DNA of 64,000 bases, taken from positions 3,472,001 to 3,536,000 of the forward strand of contig NZ_CP030073.1 in assembly GCF_003261055.1 (NCBI RefSeq). Reading direction: 5' to 3'. A program made the position numbers and the translations under genes. Of the stretch, positions 54,974 through 63,463 are shown piece after piece (within the stretch, counting starts at the first letter, position 1; every line of letters begins with the position of its first letter). The DNA is from Streptomyces cadmiisoli. Lineage in GTDB: Bacteria > Actinomycetota > Actinomycetes > Streptomycetales > Streptomycetaceae. Under the pieces are notes generated by a model. It was not told the DNA's origin and did no database searches. It saw nothing but the letters and a program-made list of their open reading frames with translations.

Positions 54974-56569
54974 GTGACGTCGTCCCTGATCCGGGGCCGG
55001 CCGCGGCGCACCGGATCCCCGCTGTGCGCGCGCCTGGTCCAGGCCGTGCTCGGCGGTGCGATCGCCGTGCTGTGGCTGGTGCTGCCGGCGATGACGACGG
55101 ACACCGGCACGCGTCCGGGGCCCGGGGCGAGCGCGGCCGTACGGCAGGAGGACGGGACGCACACCGCCGACCTGGTGCTGCCGCTGATCGCGGCGCTCGC
55201 GGCGGTCGCGGTCGCCGCGTACGGGTACACGCGGCGGACCCGGCGCGCCCGCACCCGGACCACCCCCGGCGGCGTGCTCCCCGGACCGCCGCCCGTGCCG
55301 TCGCTGGAGACGCTCGACCGGCAGTCCCGGCTGGCTCTGGTCGAGGCCGACGACTGCGTGCGCACCAGCCGGGAGGAACTCGCCTTCGCCGAGGCCGGGT
55401 TCCCGGCGGCGGACGGCGAGCCGTTCGTCCGCGCGCTGCGTGCGGCCGGGGCTGAGCTGTCGGCCGCCTTCCGCATGCGGCAGCGCTGCGACGAGGGCGT
55501 CCCGCGGGAGGAGTCGGCCCGGCGGCAGGCGCTCGCCGGGATCGTCGGACGGTGCGCGGAGGCGGGGCGGCGGCTGGACGCGGAAGCCGCCGGGTTCGAC
55601 GTGGCGCGGGGTCTGGAACAGGGTGCCGGTACGGCGCTGGAGGTCGCGGAAGGGCGTTTCCGGGAGCTGACCGGCCGTACGGCCGCCGCGGAGACCGCCC
55701 TCGCGGAACTCGCCGAGCGGTACCCGCCCGGCGCGACGGACGCCGTCGTCGGGAACGTCGAACAGGCCAAGGACCGCCTCGTGTTCGCGACGGCCCGCCT
55801 CAACGAGGCCCGCCGGGCGGCCGACTCGGGCGCTCCCGGTCCGGCGGCCGGCCGGCTGCGCGCCGCCGAGGGCGCCATCGCCCAGGCCGGCGTCCTCGTG
55901 GACGGCGTCGAGCGGCTCGCCCGGGAGCTGACCACGGCCGCGGGGACGGTCCCGGCGGCGCTCACGGGTGCCGAGGCGGAGATCGCGGGGGTGCGGGAGT
56001 GGCTGGGGAGGGAACCGGGCGGTGAGGGGCGGCAGGGGTCGTCCCCGGCCGTTCCGGAGGTGCCCGTGGGCGAGCTGCGGGCCCGGCTGGCGCACGCCGA
56101 CACCGTGCTGGCGTCGGTGCGCGAGGAACGGACGGCGGGGCCGTACGACCCGCTCGACGCGCTGCGCCGGATCGTGCGGGCCGTCGCCCCCCTGACGACC
56201 GGCCGGGCCGGGGTGCTCCCGGCCGCCGCGGCGCTGGTCGCGCACAGCGCCACCGCGGTCGCGGACGGCTTCGTCACGACCCACCGGGCCGCGGTGGGTG
56301 CCACGGCCCGCACCCGGCTGGCCGCCGCCGAGGACATCCTCGACGACGACCCGCTGGCGGCCGACGCGTTCGCCCGTGAGGCGCGGGACCTCGCCGAGCG
56401 GGACGTACGCGCGCACGGCACTCCGCAGACCGGACCGGACGCGTACGAGGCCGGTGCCGGCGGCGCGGTCCTCGGCGGGATCCTGCTCGGCGACGACCGG
56501 GCCGTCGGCCCGCCCGCGAGCTTCGGCGGCCCCCGCACCCGGGCACGCCGCACCACGAACGCCCCGTGA
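54974..56569 (+). CDS. membrane coiled-coil protein, TPM-protein C-terminus without TPM domain
   Basis: A 531-residue protein with two N-terminal membrane helices ('LVQAVLGGAIAVLWLVLPAMTT' and 'LVLPLIAALAAVAVAAYGYTRR') flanking a 30-residue Ala/Gly loop, then a long helical region. The helical part ('DDCVRTSREELAFAEAGF', 'RQALAGIVGRCAEAGRRLDAEAAGFDVARGLE') matches the C-terminal coiled coil of Streptomyces proteins that carry an N-terminal TPM domain, but the TPM domain itself is absent and replaced by the second helix. The two hydrophobic helices put both ends in the cytoplasm. GTG 54974 follows a TACGCT box by 7 nt. Function unknown; possibly a truncated paralogue or a scaffold. Confidence 0.75.
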   Translation: MTSSLIRGRPRRTGSPLCARLVQAVLGGAIAVLWLVLPAMTTDTGTRPGPGASAAVRQEDGTHTADLVLPLIAALAAVAVAAYGYTRRTRRARTRTTPGGVLPGPPPVPSLETLDRQSRLALVEADDCVRTSREELAFAEAGFPAADGEPFVRALRAAGAELSAAFRMRQRCDEGVPREESARRQALAGIVGRCAEAGRRLDAEAAGFDVARGLEQGAGTALEVAEGRFRELTGRTAAAETALAELAERYPPGATDAVVGNVEQAKDRLVFATARLNEARRAADSGAPGPAAGRLRAAEGAIAQAGVLVDGVERLARELTTAAGTVPAALTGAEAEIAGVREWLGREPGGEGRQGSSPAVPEVPVGELRARLAHADTVLASVREERTAGPYDPLDALRRIVRAVAPLTTGRAGVLPAAAALVAHSATAVADGFVTTHRAAVGATARTRLAAAEDILDDDPLAADAFAREARDLAERDVRAHGTPQTGPDAYEAGAGGAVLGGILLGDDRAVGPPASFGGPRTRARRTTNAP

Positions 56570-56711
56570 CACCCGGCCGCGGACCGGCTCCGCCGCCCGC
56601 GCCCCGGACGCCCACTGGGGCCTCCACGACCGCCGACGGCCTCGGACCGCCCTGACGCCCGTCGCCCTTCGCCCGTCGCTCGTCATGCGTCGGGCCGGGC
56701 CGGTGAGGGGT

Positions 56712-59375
56712 TCAGAAGAGGCTCAGGAGGGCCTCCGCCGGGTCCACCATCCCGTGCTCCCCGTCCGGCAGCGGGAGTTCGAACCACACGGTCTTGCCGC
56801 GGTGGGTGCGGCGGGAGCCCCACGCGGCCGACAGGAGGCCGACGAGCTGGAGTCCGCGGCCGCCCTCGTCGGTGTCCCGGGCCCGGCGCCGGCGCGGCTG
56901 GACGAGGCCGGAGTCCCAGACCTCGCACACCAGGGTGCGGTCCAGCAGCAGGCGGAGTCTGATCTCGCCCTCGCCGTACCGCAATGCGTTCGTCACCAGC
57001 TCGCTGACCAGCAGCTCCGTGGTGTCGACCAGTGGTTCCAGGTCCCAGCTGAGCAACTGGCCGCGCGCGTACTCCCGGGCGCGGCCCACGCTGCGCGGTT
57101 CACGCGGCAGCGTCCAGTCGCCGACGGACTCGGCGGGCAGCCCCTGCACTCGGGCCATCAGCAGGGCGATGTCGTCCTCGCCGTGGTGGGTGTCGAGGGT
57201 GTTGAGGACGTGGTCGCAGACGTCCTCCAGCGGACGGGACGGGTCCGTCAGCGCGCCGACGAAGGCCTGGAGCCCCTCGTCCAGCGGGTGGTCGCGGGAC
57301 TCGACCAGTCCATCCGTGTAGAGCGCGAGCAGGGCACCCTCGGGGAGTTCGACCTCGACCTCCTCGAAGGGCTCACCGCCGACGCCGAGCGGCATGCCCG
57401 GCGGCACGTCGAGCATCAGGGCCGCCTCGCCGGGCTCGACCAGCACCGGCGGCAGATGGCCCGCGTTGGCGAAGGTGCAGCGCCGGGTGACGGAGTCGTA
57501 GACCGCGTACACGCAGGTCGCCAGGTACACCTCGGACAGGTCGGCCTCGCGGGGCCGGCGGGCGGCGCGGGTGGCCTGTTGGATGCCGCCGGGGCCGAAG
57601 GCCTGGGAGGGGCCGCCGGGCGCGCCGAGTCCGCGGGCGATCTCGTCCAACTGGGAGAGCACCTCGGCCGGTTCCAGGTCGAGCTGGGCCAGGGTCCGCA
57701 CCGCCGTGCGAAGTTCGCCCATCGCGACCGCCGCGCGCAGTCCGCGGCCCATGACGTCGCCGACGACCAGCGCCGTACGGTGGCCGGGCAGTTCGATGAC
57801 GTCGAACCAGTCGCCGCCGACCTCGCTGGGCCGGCCGGTGGAGACGTTGCCGGGCAGGTAGCGGCAGGCGATGTCCAGGCCGGAGGCGACCGGGTCGCCG
57901 GGCGGGAGCAGGGACCGCTGCAGTATCAACGCGCGTTCGTGCTCGCGCCGGTAGAGGCGCGCGTTGTCGATGCAGACGGCGGCCCGCGCGGCGAGCTCCA
58001 CCGCGACGTCGCGGTCCCGGTCGCCGAACGGTTCGCTGCCCTTCGTACGGGAGAACTGCACGAGCCCGACGACGGTGTCGTGCGCGACCATCGGCACGAC
58101 CAGGGTCGACTGGACGAGCCCGCCCTCCTCGGCGGGGACGGCTCGCGGGCGGGCGGTGCGCAGGGCGTCCGCGCAGGGCGAGTTGAAGGGGTAGTGGTGG
58201 ACCGCGCCGACCGCGACCGGCTTGGCGGTGCTTTCGAAGGGGACGTCGGAGACGGCGCTGGCGAAGGCCACCCGGCGCAGTTCGGCACTGCCGTCGGCGA
58301 GGCCCGGTGGGGTCTCGTCGCCGGCCAGGAGTCCTTGGTAGAGGTCGACGGTGGCCAGGTCGCAGAAGCCGGGGACGACGACGTCGAGGAGTTCGCGGGC
58401 GGTGGTCTCCAGGTCGAGGGAGTTGCCGATCCGGGCGCCGGCCTCGTTCAGCAGGGCGAGATTGCGCCGGGCGGCGGCGGCCTCGCGGGCGGCGGCACGG
58501 CGGGCGGTGATGTCGATTCCGAGCCAGGCGATGCCGATGGGACGGCCGCTGCCGCTGTGCACCCGGTAGAGGTTGACGGACCAGTGACGGCGTTCCTCGG
58601 AGCCCGGTACGAAGCCGGTGACGTGCATGTCCGTGATGGAGTCGCCGGTTTCCAGGACCCGGCGCAGAGTGGCGGCGACCCGCTCGGCCTCGCCGCGCGG
58701 CAGATAGTCGTGGACGCCCTTGCCGCGGTGGTCGTCGGGCGTACCGCCGAAGATCGAGGCGAACCGCTGGTTGGCGCGGCGCACCCGCAGATCGGAGTCG
58801 ATCAGCAGGAAGCCGAACGGAGATTGACCGAAAATGGCCTGCGATGCGGCGAGGTCGGTCTCGATCCTGCGCAGTACCCGGACGTCGACGACGATGCAGA
58901 CCGCCGCCTTCTCGCCGTCCTCGTTACGCGTCGGCATCACATAGACCTCGGCGAGTCCGTCCCGCTCGGGCCCGAAGCCGGGCTCCCGGAACAGGACGCC
59001 GTCCTCCTCCGGCACATCGGGCAGCCGGAAGGGGATCACCCCGGTCCATTCCCGCCCGTCGAGGATCTCGGCCATCTTCCGGTGGCCGCGGTCCCGCAGG
59101 TCGGGGTCGACGAAGGCCGCGATGGGGTCCATGCCGACGGCTCGTTCGGCGGGGATGCCGAGGAGTTGCTCGGCGCGCAGGCTCCACTGGTCGACCAGCC
59201 CGTCGGCGCCGATGGAGAAGGACGCCACCTTGATGTACTCGTACATGGAGCCGGGTGGACTGCTCTGCCACAGGGGATCGCCGACCGGCGCCTCACCGGA
59301 GGCACCCGCGGCCTCCGCCCTCGCGCCGTCCGACGGGTCCTCGGACTCCGTGGCCTTCGCTGGTATCTCGCTCAC
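56712..59375 (-). CDS. PAS-GAF-PP2C phosphatase with HATPase domain
   Basis: An 887-residue signalling protein. Order: PAS about 43-160 ('SFSIGADGLVDQWSLRAEQLLG'), PAS about 178-295 ('GFLLIDSDLRVRRANQRF'), GAF about 318-480, SpoIIE-type PP2C phosphatase about 490-730 ('GGDWFDVIELPGHRTALVVGDVMGRG'; 'LYTDGLVESRD'; 'EDDIALLMARV'), and HATPase_c about 788-875 ('LVSELVTNALRYGEG'; 'GRGLQLV'; 'KTVWFELPLPDG'). Such proteins dephosphorylate anti-sigma-factor antagonists, while the HATPase module can act as a kinase. GTG 59375 has GGAGGGG 9 nt upstream. A separate HATPase protein is encoded just upstream in the same direction, suggesting a partner-switching pair. Confidence 0.92.
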   Translation of the reverse strand: MSEIPAKATESEDPSDGARAEAAGASGEAPVGDPLWQSSPPGSMYEYIKVASFSIGADGLVDQWSLRAEQLLGIPAERAVGMDPIAAFVDPDLRDRGHRKMAEILDGREWTGVIPFRLPDVPEEDGVLFREPGFGPERDGLAEVYVMPTRNEDGEKAAVCIVVDVRVLRRIETDLAASQAIFGQSPFGFLLIDSDLRVRRANQRFASIFGGTPDDHRGKGVHDYLPRGEAERVAATLRRVLETGDSITDMHVTGFVPGSEERRHWSVNLYRVHSGSGRPIGIAWLGIDITARRAAAREAAAARRNLALLNEAGARIGNSLDLETTARELLDVVVPGFCDLATVDLYQGLLAGDETPPGLADGSAELRRVAFASAVSDVPFESTAKPVAVGAVHHYPFNSPCADALRTARPRAVPAEEGGLVQSTLVVPMVAHDTVVGLVQFSRTKGSEPFGDRDRDVAVELAARAAVCIDNARLYRREHERALILQRSLLPPGDPVASGLDIACRYLPGNVSTGRPSEVGGDWFDVIELPGHRTALVVGDVMGRGLRAAVAMGELRTAVRTLAQLDLEPAEVLSQLDEIARGLGAPGGPSQAFGPGGIQQATRAARRPREADLSEVYLATCVYAVYDSVTRRCTFANAGHLPPVLVEPGEAALMLDVPPGMPLGVGGEPFEEVEVELPEGALLALYTDGLVESRDHPLDEGLQAFVGALTDPSRPLEDVCDHVLNTLDTHHGEDDIALLMARVQGLPAESVGDWTLPREPRSVGRAREYARGQLLSWDLEPLVDTTELLVSELVTNALRYGEGEIRLRLLLDRTLVCEVWDSGLVQPRRRRARDTDEGGRGLQLVGLLSAAWGSRRTHRGKTVWFELPLPDGEHGMVDPAEALLSLF

Positions 59376-59456
59376 GCGAACCGTCCCCTCCAGCTCACCG
59401 CGTCCGGCACCGGTCACCGGGGGCGGCTGCCCGCAGTATCCAGCACTACGGCGCCG

Positions 59457-59487
59457 CACAACACGGTGTTCACGATCACAACACGGT
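59457..59487. repeat. two 11-bp direct repeats upstream of the PP2C gene
   Basis: CACAACACGGT occurs at 59457-59467 and 59477-59487, 20 bp apart start to start (about two helical turns), with a partial third copy near 59513. The copies lie 82-112 bp before the PP2C start codon in the 283-bp gap behind the HATPase gene. Confidence 0.5.
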
Positions 59488-59658
59488 CGAGGCTGTTTTC
59501 GGCCCGGACCGCGACAACACTTCCAGTCTTCTAACCAGGGGACACGCCCTCGAATCACACGTTCGGGCACCGACCGCCGACCCGTTCCGGTCACCGAACG
59601 GGCATACGTCCCCCACCGGGGCCCGTTCGGGCCCGGCGCGGGCGTTCCGGGCCACCGG

Positions 59659-60087
59659 TCAGTCGGGTACCGCGAGCTCGAACCACACCGTTTTGCCCGA
59701 CTCCCCGGGGCGGGTGCCCCAGCGGCGCGAGGAGGACGCCACCAGTTGCAGGCCGCGCCCGCTCTCGTCCTCGGGCCGGGCGACGCGCTCGCGGGGCGGT
59801 TCGGGCAGCGGGTCGGAGACCTCCACGAGGAGGACGTCGGACGGCTCGTCGGGACGCACCAGCCGGACGCCGATCGGTCCGGTGGCGTGCCGCAGGGCGT
59901 TGGTGACGAGTTCGCTGACGAGCAGGGCCGTGAGGTCGGCGACGCTCTCCAGACCCCAACCGTGCAACTTGCGGCGGACGACGGAGCGGGCGGTGCGCAC
60001 GGCACCGGGGTCGGCGGGAAAGGTCCATTCGGCGCAGCCACCGTCGGTGTCGATCACGCCGATCACTTCCCAGGCCATTGAGCCCAC
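59659..60087 (-). CDS. stand-alone HATPase protein (RsbW-like anti-sigma kinase family)
   Basis: A 142-residue protein consisting of one HATPase_c_2 domain: 'LLVSELVTNALRHATGPIGVRL' (N box), 'VEVSDPLPEPP' and 'DESGRGLQLVASSSRRWGTR' (G boxes), ending 'KTVWFELAVPD'. The sequence resembles the HATPase domain of the downstream PP2C protein. Members of this family bind sigma factors or their antagonists as serine kinases, or serve as regulators of unknown partners; no sigma or antagonist gene is adjacent. Start GTG 60087 or ATG 60078 (three codons apart). Lies 283 nt upstream of the PP2C gene, same direction. Confidence 0.85.
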   Translation of the reverse strand: MGSMAWEVIGVIDTDGGCAEWTFPADPGAVRTARSVVRRKLHGWGLESVADLTALLVSELVTNALRHATGPIGVRLVRPDEPSDVLLVEVSDPLPEPPRERVARPEDESGRGLQLVASSSRRWGTRPGESGKTVWFELAVPD

Positions 60088-60225
60088 TCATGTCCGGTTT
60101 CATGGGGTTAATGGGCACATACCCGGTATCCGGGTCGCAGTACCGCTGAGCCCGGCGGCCGATGGCACGAACGACCTACGGGTCCGACGGCGGGCGCCGC
60201 GGCACCGCGCACCGGAGCCGAACCG

Positions 60226-60627
60226 TCAGGCGCCCAGGCGGGCGGCGGCCTCCCGCACGGCCGGCACGTCCTGGTCGAGCCAGTCCACGTCCCACAGCTC
60301 GCCGGAGGTCAACCAGCGCAGCGCGTCGTGGTCTTCCAGCGGTTCGGGGTCCGGGGAGGCGGGACGCAGACGGGCGGTCCACACCTGCAACACGTACGGC
60401 GGCTTCAGCGGCCACTCCCCCGCGACGCGCTCGACGGCCTCGGCCTCGACGCCGAGTTCCTCGCGCAGTTCGCGCTCCAGGGCCGCTTCGGGTGTCTCAC
60501 CCGGCTCGACCTTGCCGCCCGGCAGCTCCCAGCGCCCGGCGAGCTCCGGGGGCGCGCTCCGGCGCGCGGCGAGCAGCCGGCCTTCGTCGAGCAGGGCGGC
60601 TCCCACCACCACGATGCGTTCGGTCAT
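60226..60627 (-). CDS. Nudix hydrolase, MutT-like
   Basis: A 133-residue Nudix protein. The Nudix box is intact: 'GGKVEPGETPEAALERELREELGV' at about residues 37-60, with the REELG metal-binding glutamates. The N-terminal 'VVGAALLDEGRLLAARRSAPPELAGRWELPGGK' is MutT-like, suggesting removal of oxidised nucleotides such as 8-oxo-dGTP, though other diphosphates are possible. ATG 60627 lies 7 nt after TAGGCT, so it is probably leaderless. Confidence 0.9.
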   Translation of the reverse strand: MTERIVVVGAALLDEGRLLAARRSAPPELAGRWELPGGKVEPGETPEAALERELREELGVEAEAVERVAGEWPLKPPYVLQVWTARLRPASPDPEPLEDHDALRWLTSGELWDVDWLDQDVPAVREAAARLGA

Positions 60628-60634
60628 GCGCCGG

Positions 60635-60640
60635 AGCCTA
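60635..60640 (-). promoter_or_regulatory. -10 box (TAGGCT) of leaderless Nudix gene
   Basis: TAGGCT on the minus strand ends 7 nt before ATG 60627; no RBS between. It sits only 42 nt past the SPOR mini-gene stop. Confidence 0.5.
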
Positions 60641-60681
60641 GGGCGTGCGTGCCGGTCCGGGCCGTCGGCCCGGCGCGCGGC

Positions 60682-60870
60682 TCACGCCCCTTCGCCCGCG
60701 CCCTGACCGATGCGCTCGACCCAGTAGAGCTGTTTGTGTCCGCGGCTGTCGAGGCTGTCCGCGATCTTCTGGGCCTCGGCGCGGGTCGCGTACCTGCCGA
60801 CGCGGTAGCGATTGCCGTTGTCGTCCTGCCGTATGACGAGCCACTGAAGAGTCACCGTGCTGTCGTTCAT
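60682..60870 (-). CDS. SPOR-like mini-protein
   Basis: A 62-residue protein that is essentially one SPOR/'sporulation related' fold: 'LQWLVIRQDDNGNRYRVGRYATRAEAQKIADSLDSRGHKQLYWVERIG'. The strand-helix-strand pattern with Arg in the loop is typical, but the signal/membrane anchor found on secreted SPOR proteins is absent, so it is probably cytoplasmic. ATG 60870 (MNDSTVT) has GGAGGGG about 6 nt upstream. A 335-nt gap separates it from the GntR gene upstream. Confidence 0.82.
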   Translation of the reverse strand: MNDSTVTLQWLVIRQDDNGNRYRVGRYATRAEAQKIADSLDSRGHKQLYWVERIGQGAGEGA

Positions 60871-61205
60871 CGCGCCCCTCCGCTTCCCGCCCTCGGCCCG
60901 CGCGCCCCGCCCGCTAAGGAAACCGCAATCCGCATATGCCCGAGCCTACGCCTAACCTTCACGCAGCGAATACGGCTTTTCACAAAGAGGTACGCAACAA
61001 GCCAGGGCCAGGGGGGCGCGCGGCATCAAAAGCGCCGTGCGCCCGCTTCGGTGCATCCGGTCAGCGGCATATCGGGCACGCCCGCGGCCACCTGCGAAGA
61101 CGACCGGATTCCACCGGCGCGCGCCGCACCCCACGAGGGGCGCATGCCGGAAGCAACTGCCGCGGGGGCGTGCGCCGCGAGGCCCGGGGAACGTAAAAGT
61201 GTGCG
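60871..61205. other. 335-bp intergenic region (SPOR mini-gene / GntR)
   Basis: Contains the SPOR gene promoter on the minus strand; candidate elements are TTGTGA with TAGGCT near 60950-60955 at wider than usual spacing. There is a CCCC-ACGA-GGGG hairpin near 61130. Sequence looks non-coding in all frames and could hide a small RNA, but I see no positive evidence for one. Confidence 0.35.
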
Positions 61206-61958
61206 CTACTTCACCGGAAGGTGGTACGAGACCCGGAAGCGGTCGGCCGGGATCACGACGTCGGCGGTCTCGACGGGGCGCCCGGAGGCGTAGAAGGTGC
61301 GCTGGACGACGAGGACGACATGGCCGGGGACGCCACCGAGCGTGAGGAGTTCCTCGGCGAGTCCGGGGCGGGCGCCGACCTCCTCGGTGACGTTGTCGAC
61401 GACGACGTCGATGGCCGCCATGCGCTCGACGACGCCCATGCCGCCGAGCGGTCCCTCCTCGGGCAGCATGACGGGCGTACGGCCGGTGACGGCGATCGGC
61501 TCCCAGGAGGTGGAGAGCATCATCGGCTCGCCGCTCTCCCGGAAGAGGTACTTCGTGCACATCACGCGGTCGCCGGGCCGGATGCCGAGCCGCTCGGCGA
61601 TGGCACCGCTCGCGGCGGTCTGCTCGCTGCTGGACTCCCAGGTGCCGCGCGCGGCGGCGTCGGACTGCTCCTGGCGGAACGGGGTGGCGCCGCCGGCCGG
61701 CCGGAAACCGGAACGGGCGACGCTGCGCGGCACGGGCCGCTCACGGACGTACGTCCCGGAGCCGGAACGGCCCTCGACCAGCCCTTCGGCCATCAGCACC
61801 TTGCGCGCCTCCAGGGCGACGGTGTCCGAGACGCCGTACTCCTGGCGGATTCTGGCCTGTGACGGCAGGCGGGTGTGCGGCGGCAGCTGACCGTCGACGA
61901 TCTTCTTGCGGAGATCACCCGCGACACGCAGATACGCCGGCTGCTCACCGAAAGTCAC
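61206..61958 (-). CDS. GntR/HutC-family regulator
   Basis: A 250-residue regulator. The winged helix-turn-helix occupies about 10-75 ('YLRVAGDLRKKIVDGQLPPHTRLPSQARIRQEYGVSDTVALEARKVLMAEGLVEGRSGSGTYV'); the ligand-binding UTRA domain runs from about 95 to 245. The linker 'RPVPRSVARSGFRPAGG' is atypically long. GTG 61958 has GGGAG 7 nt upstream. No divergent or adjacent target operon is obvious; it may control distant genes. A HutC-type UTRA domain binds small organic effectors, often sugars or amino sugars. Confidence 0.92.
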   Translation of the reverse strand: MTFGEQPAYLRVAGDLRKKIVDGQLPPHTRLPSQARIRQEYGVSDTVALEARKVLMAEGLVEGRSGSGTYVRERPVPRSVARSGFRPAGGATPFRQEQSDAAARGTWESSSEQTAASGAIAERLGIRPGDRVMCTKYLFRESGEPMMLSTSWEPIAVTGRTPVMLPEEGPLGGMGVVERMAAIDVVVDNVTEEVGARPGLAEELLTLGGVPGHVVLVVQRTFYASGRPVETADVVIPADRFRVSYHLPVK

Positions 61959-62126
61959 TGGCCGCTCCCATCAGGTTGTACAGACAGCTACAGCGTGGCA
62001 ACCGTGGGTTCCCGCAGGCAAGCAAAGGCCAGAGAATCACTCGAAGTGATGACTTGTGGCGGGGAGGGCTTTGCGCAGGCTCTTTCTCCCCGCTGCGGAC
62101 GCGATCACACCTGCGCGCCCGCGCCG

Positions 62127-63311
62127 TCACACCTGCGCGTCGGACTCGCCCGTCTCGGCGCCCGGGTCGGGCGGGCTCGTGTCCAGCCCCAGGGCCTTGC
62201 GCGCGGTGACGGTGGCCGGACCGTCGTAGAACTCGTACCCGGCGTCGTAGTGCAGGTAGAACGCGACCGGGTCGTCGGCCTCGGCCGCCTTCGACCAGTC
62301 GCCGCGGGCCGAGTCGAGCTCCTTCACCAGGTCGGCCAGGGGCTGTTCGGCGACCGCGGGCCAGCCGTGCCCGCGCAGCGCGCCGCTCTGCTCGGCGAGC
62401 ACGTCCTCGACCTCGCCCGCCCAGGCGCGGTTCGCCGCCAGGTCCTCGTCGGGGAACGCCTCGGGCTCCGTGTCCAGTACGGCGTCGACGGCGCGGGCCG
62501 CCTCCAGGTAGGCGAGTTGGTCCGTGTCGAGGGTGGTGGCGTCGTTGCGCAGGGAACCGGTCAGGACGCCGCGCTCGTCGGTGTTGCCGAAGATGCAGGT
62601 GATCTCACGGTCGCCGAGCCGCCAGCTCTGGCGGGTCGGGGTGAGGTAGTACACGTCGACGTCGTCGGGCAGCGCCCAGGCGTCCATCGCGTAAGCGCCG
62701 TGCAGGGCGTAGCACTTGTCGTCGGCGACGTCGGTGACGCGGGCGTCGCCCGGGTAGCCGCCGTCGGGCAGGGTGACGGTGCCGAACACCTCACCGTCGT
62801 GCTCTCCCTTGCACGGCACGACGTCGAGGTCGTACGTGATGCCCTCCAGGGAACCGCTGGGCGAGTCGAAGCACTCGCCCTTGTCCGGCGAGACGGTCGC
62901 GCTCTCCCGCGCGCTCTCCTTGAACCCCTCCCAGAAGGCCGACACCGCGCCCGTGGAGAGCGACAGCACCCACAGCGCCAGGCCCACCGACGACAGCACG
63001 GCCCCGGCGACCGCCATGCCCCTGCCGCGCTCGCCCTTCCGCTTGATCTGCCGCAGCGCGATCAGGCCGAGGACGAGCCCGACGGCCGGCAGGAAGCACA
63101 GGATGCCCAGCACGAGCGCCGCGATGGCGACGCCGTTGACCACCGCCGGCGGCGGGTAGGGGCCCCAGGGCCCGTACTGCTGCGGCCCGTAGGGCCCCGG
63201 GGGCGCGTAAGGCCCCGGAGCGGCGTACGGCAGGCCGGGATCGTGCGGAGCCGGGTACTGACCCTGGGGGCCCTGGGGCCGCTCGGGCCCGGGGGGCGGA
63301 GGGATGGACAC
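62127..63311 (-). CDS. DUF4190/septum-formation-domain membrane protein
   Basis: A 394-residue protein: a Pro/Gly/Tyr-rich N-terminus (about 60 residues, repeated GPYAPPGPYG units), two membrane helices forming DUF4190 ('VVNGVAIAALVLGILCFLPAVGLVLGLIAL' and 'GMAVAGAVLSSVGLALWVLSL'), then an extracytoplasmic domain of about 230 residues with Cys pairs ('GECFDSPSGS', 'VVPCKGEHDGEVFG', 'DKCYALHG', 'ITCIFGNTDERG') matching the actinobacterial septum-formation family (Septum_form). GTG 63311 has AGGAG 10 nt upstream. Its role is unproved. Confidence 0.82.
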   Translation of the reverse strand: MSIPPPPGPERPQGPQGQYPAPHDPGLPYAAPGPYAPPGPYGPQQYGPWGPYPPPAVVNGVAIAALVLGILCFLPAVGLVLGLIALRQIKRKGERGRGMAVAGAVLSSVGLALWVLSLSTGAVSAFWEGFKESARESATVSPDKGECFDSPSGSLEGITYDLDVVPCKGEHDGEVFGTVTLPDGGYPGDARVTDVADDKCYALHGAYAMDAWALPDDVDVYYLTPTRQSWRLGDREITCIFGNTDERGVLTGSLRNDATTLDTDQLAYLEAARAVDAVLDTEPEAFPDEDLAANRAWAGEVEDVLAEQSGALRGHGWPAVAEQPLADLVKELDSARGDWSKAAEADDPVAFYLHYDAGYEFYDGPATVTARKALGLDTSPPDPGAETGESDAQV

Positions 63312-63463
63312 GGGTACCGTGCTCCTGATTCGGGCGGAAGTTCGGAACGGTCGTACGACCTGGCGCATGGTAAGCCCCCGCCCTCGGGGCGGGCCGGGCC
63401 GAGGGCCCGGGATCCGTCCCCGAGGGCGAGGGCGTCAGGTGCGCGAAGCCGGTCGCGGGACCG

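Noticed and set aside
53870..56686. 938-codon leftward frame extending the methyltransferase
   Set aside because: The methyltransferase starts at ATG 54787; the extension is antisense to the coiled-coil gene.
56298..59534. 1078-codon rightward frame opposite the PP2C gene
   Set aside because: Antisense shadow; the minus strand carries complete PAS, GAF, PP2C and HATPase domains.
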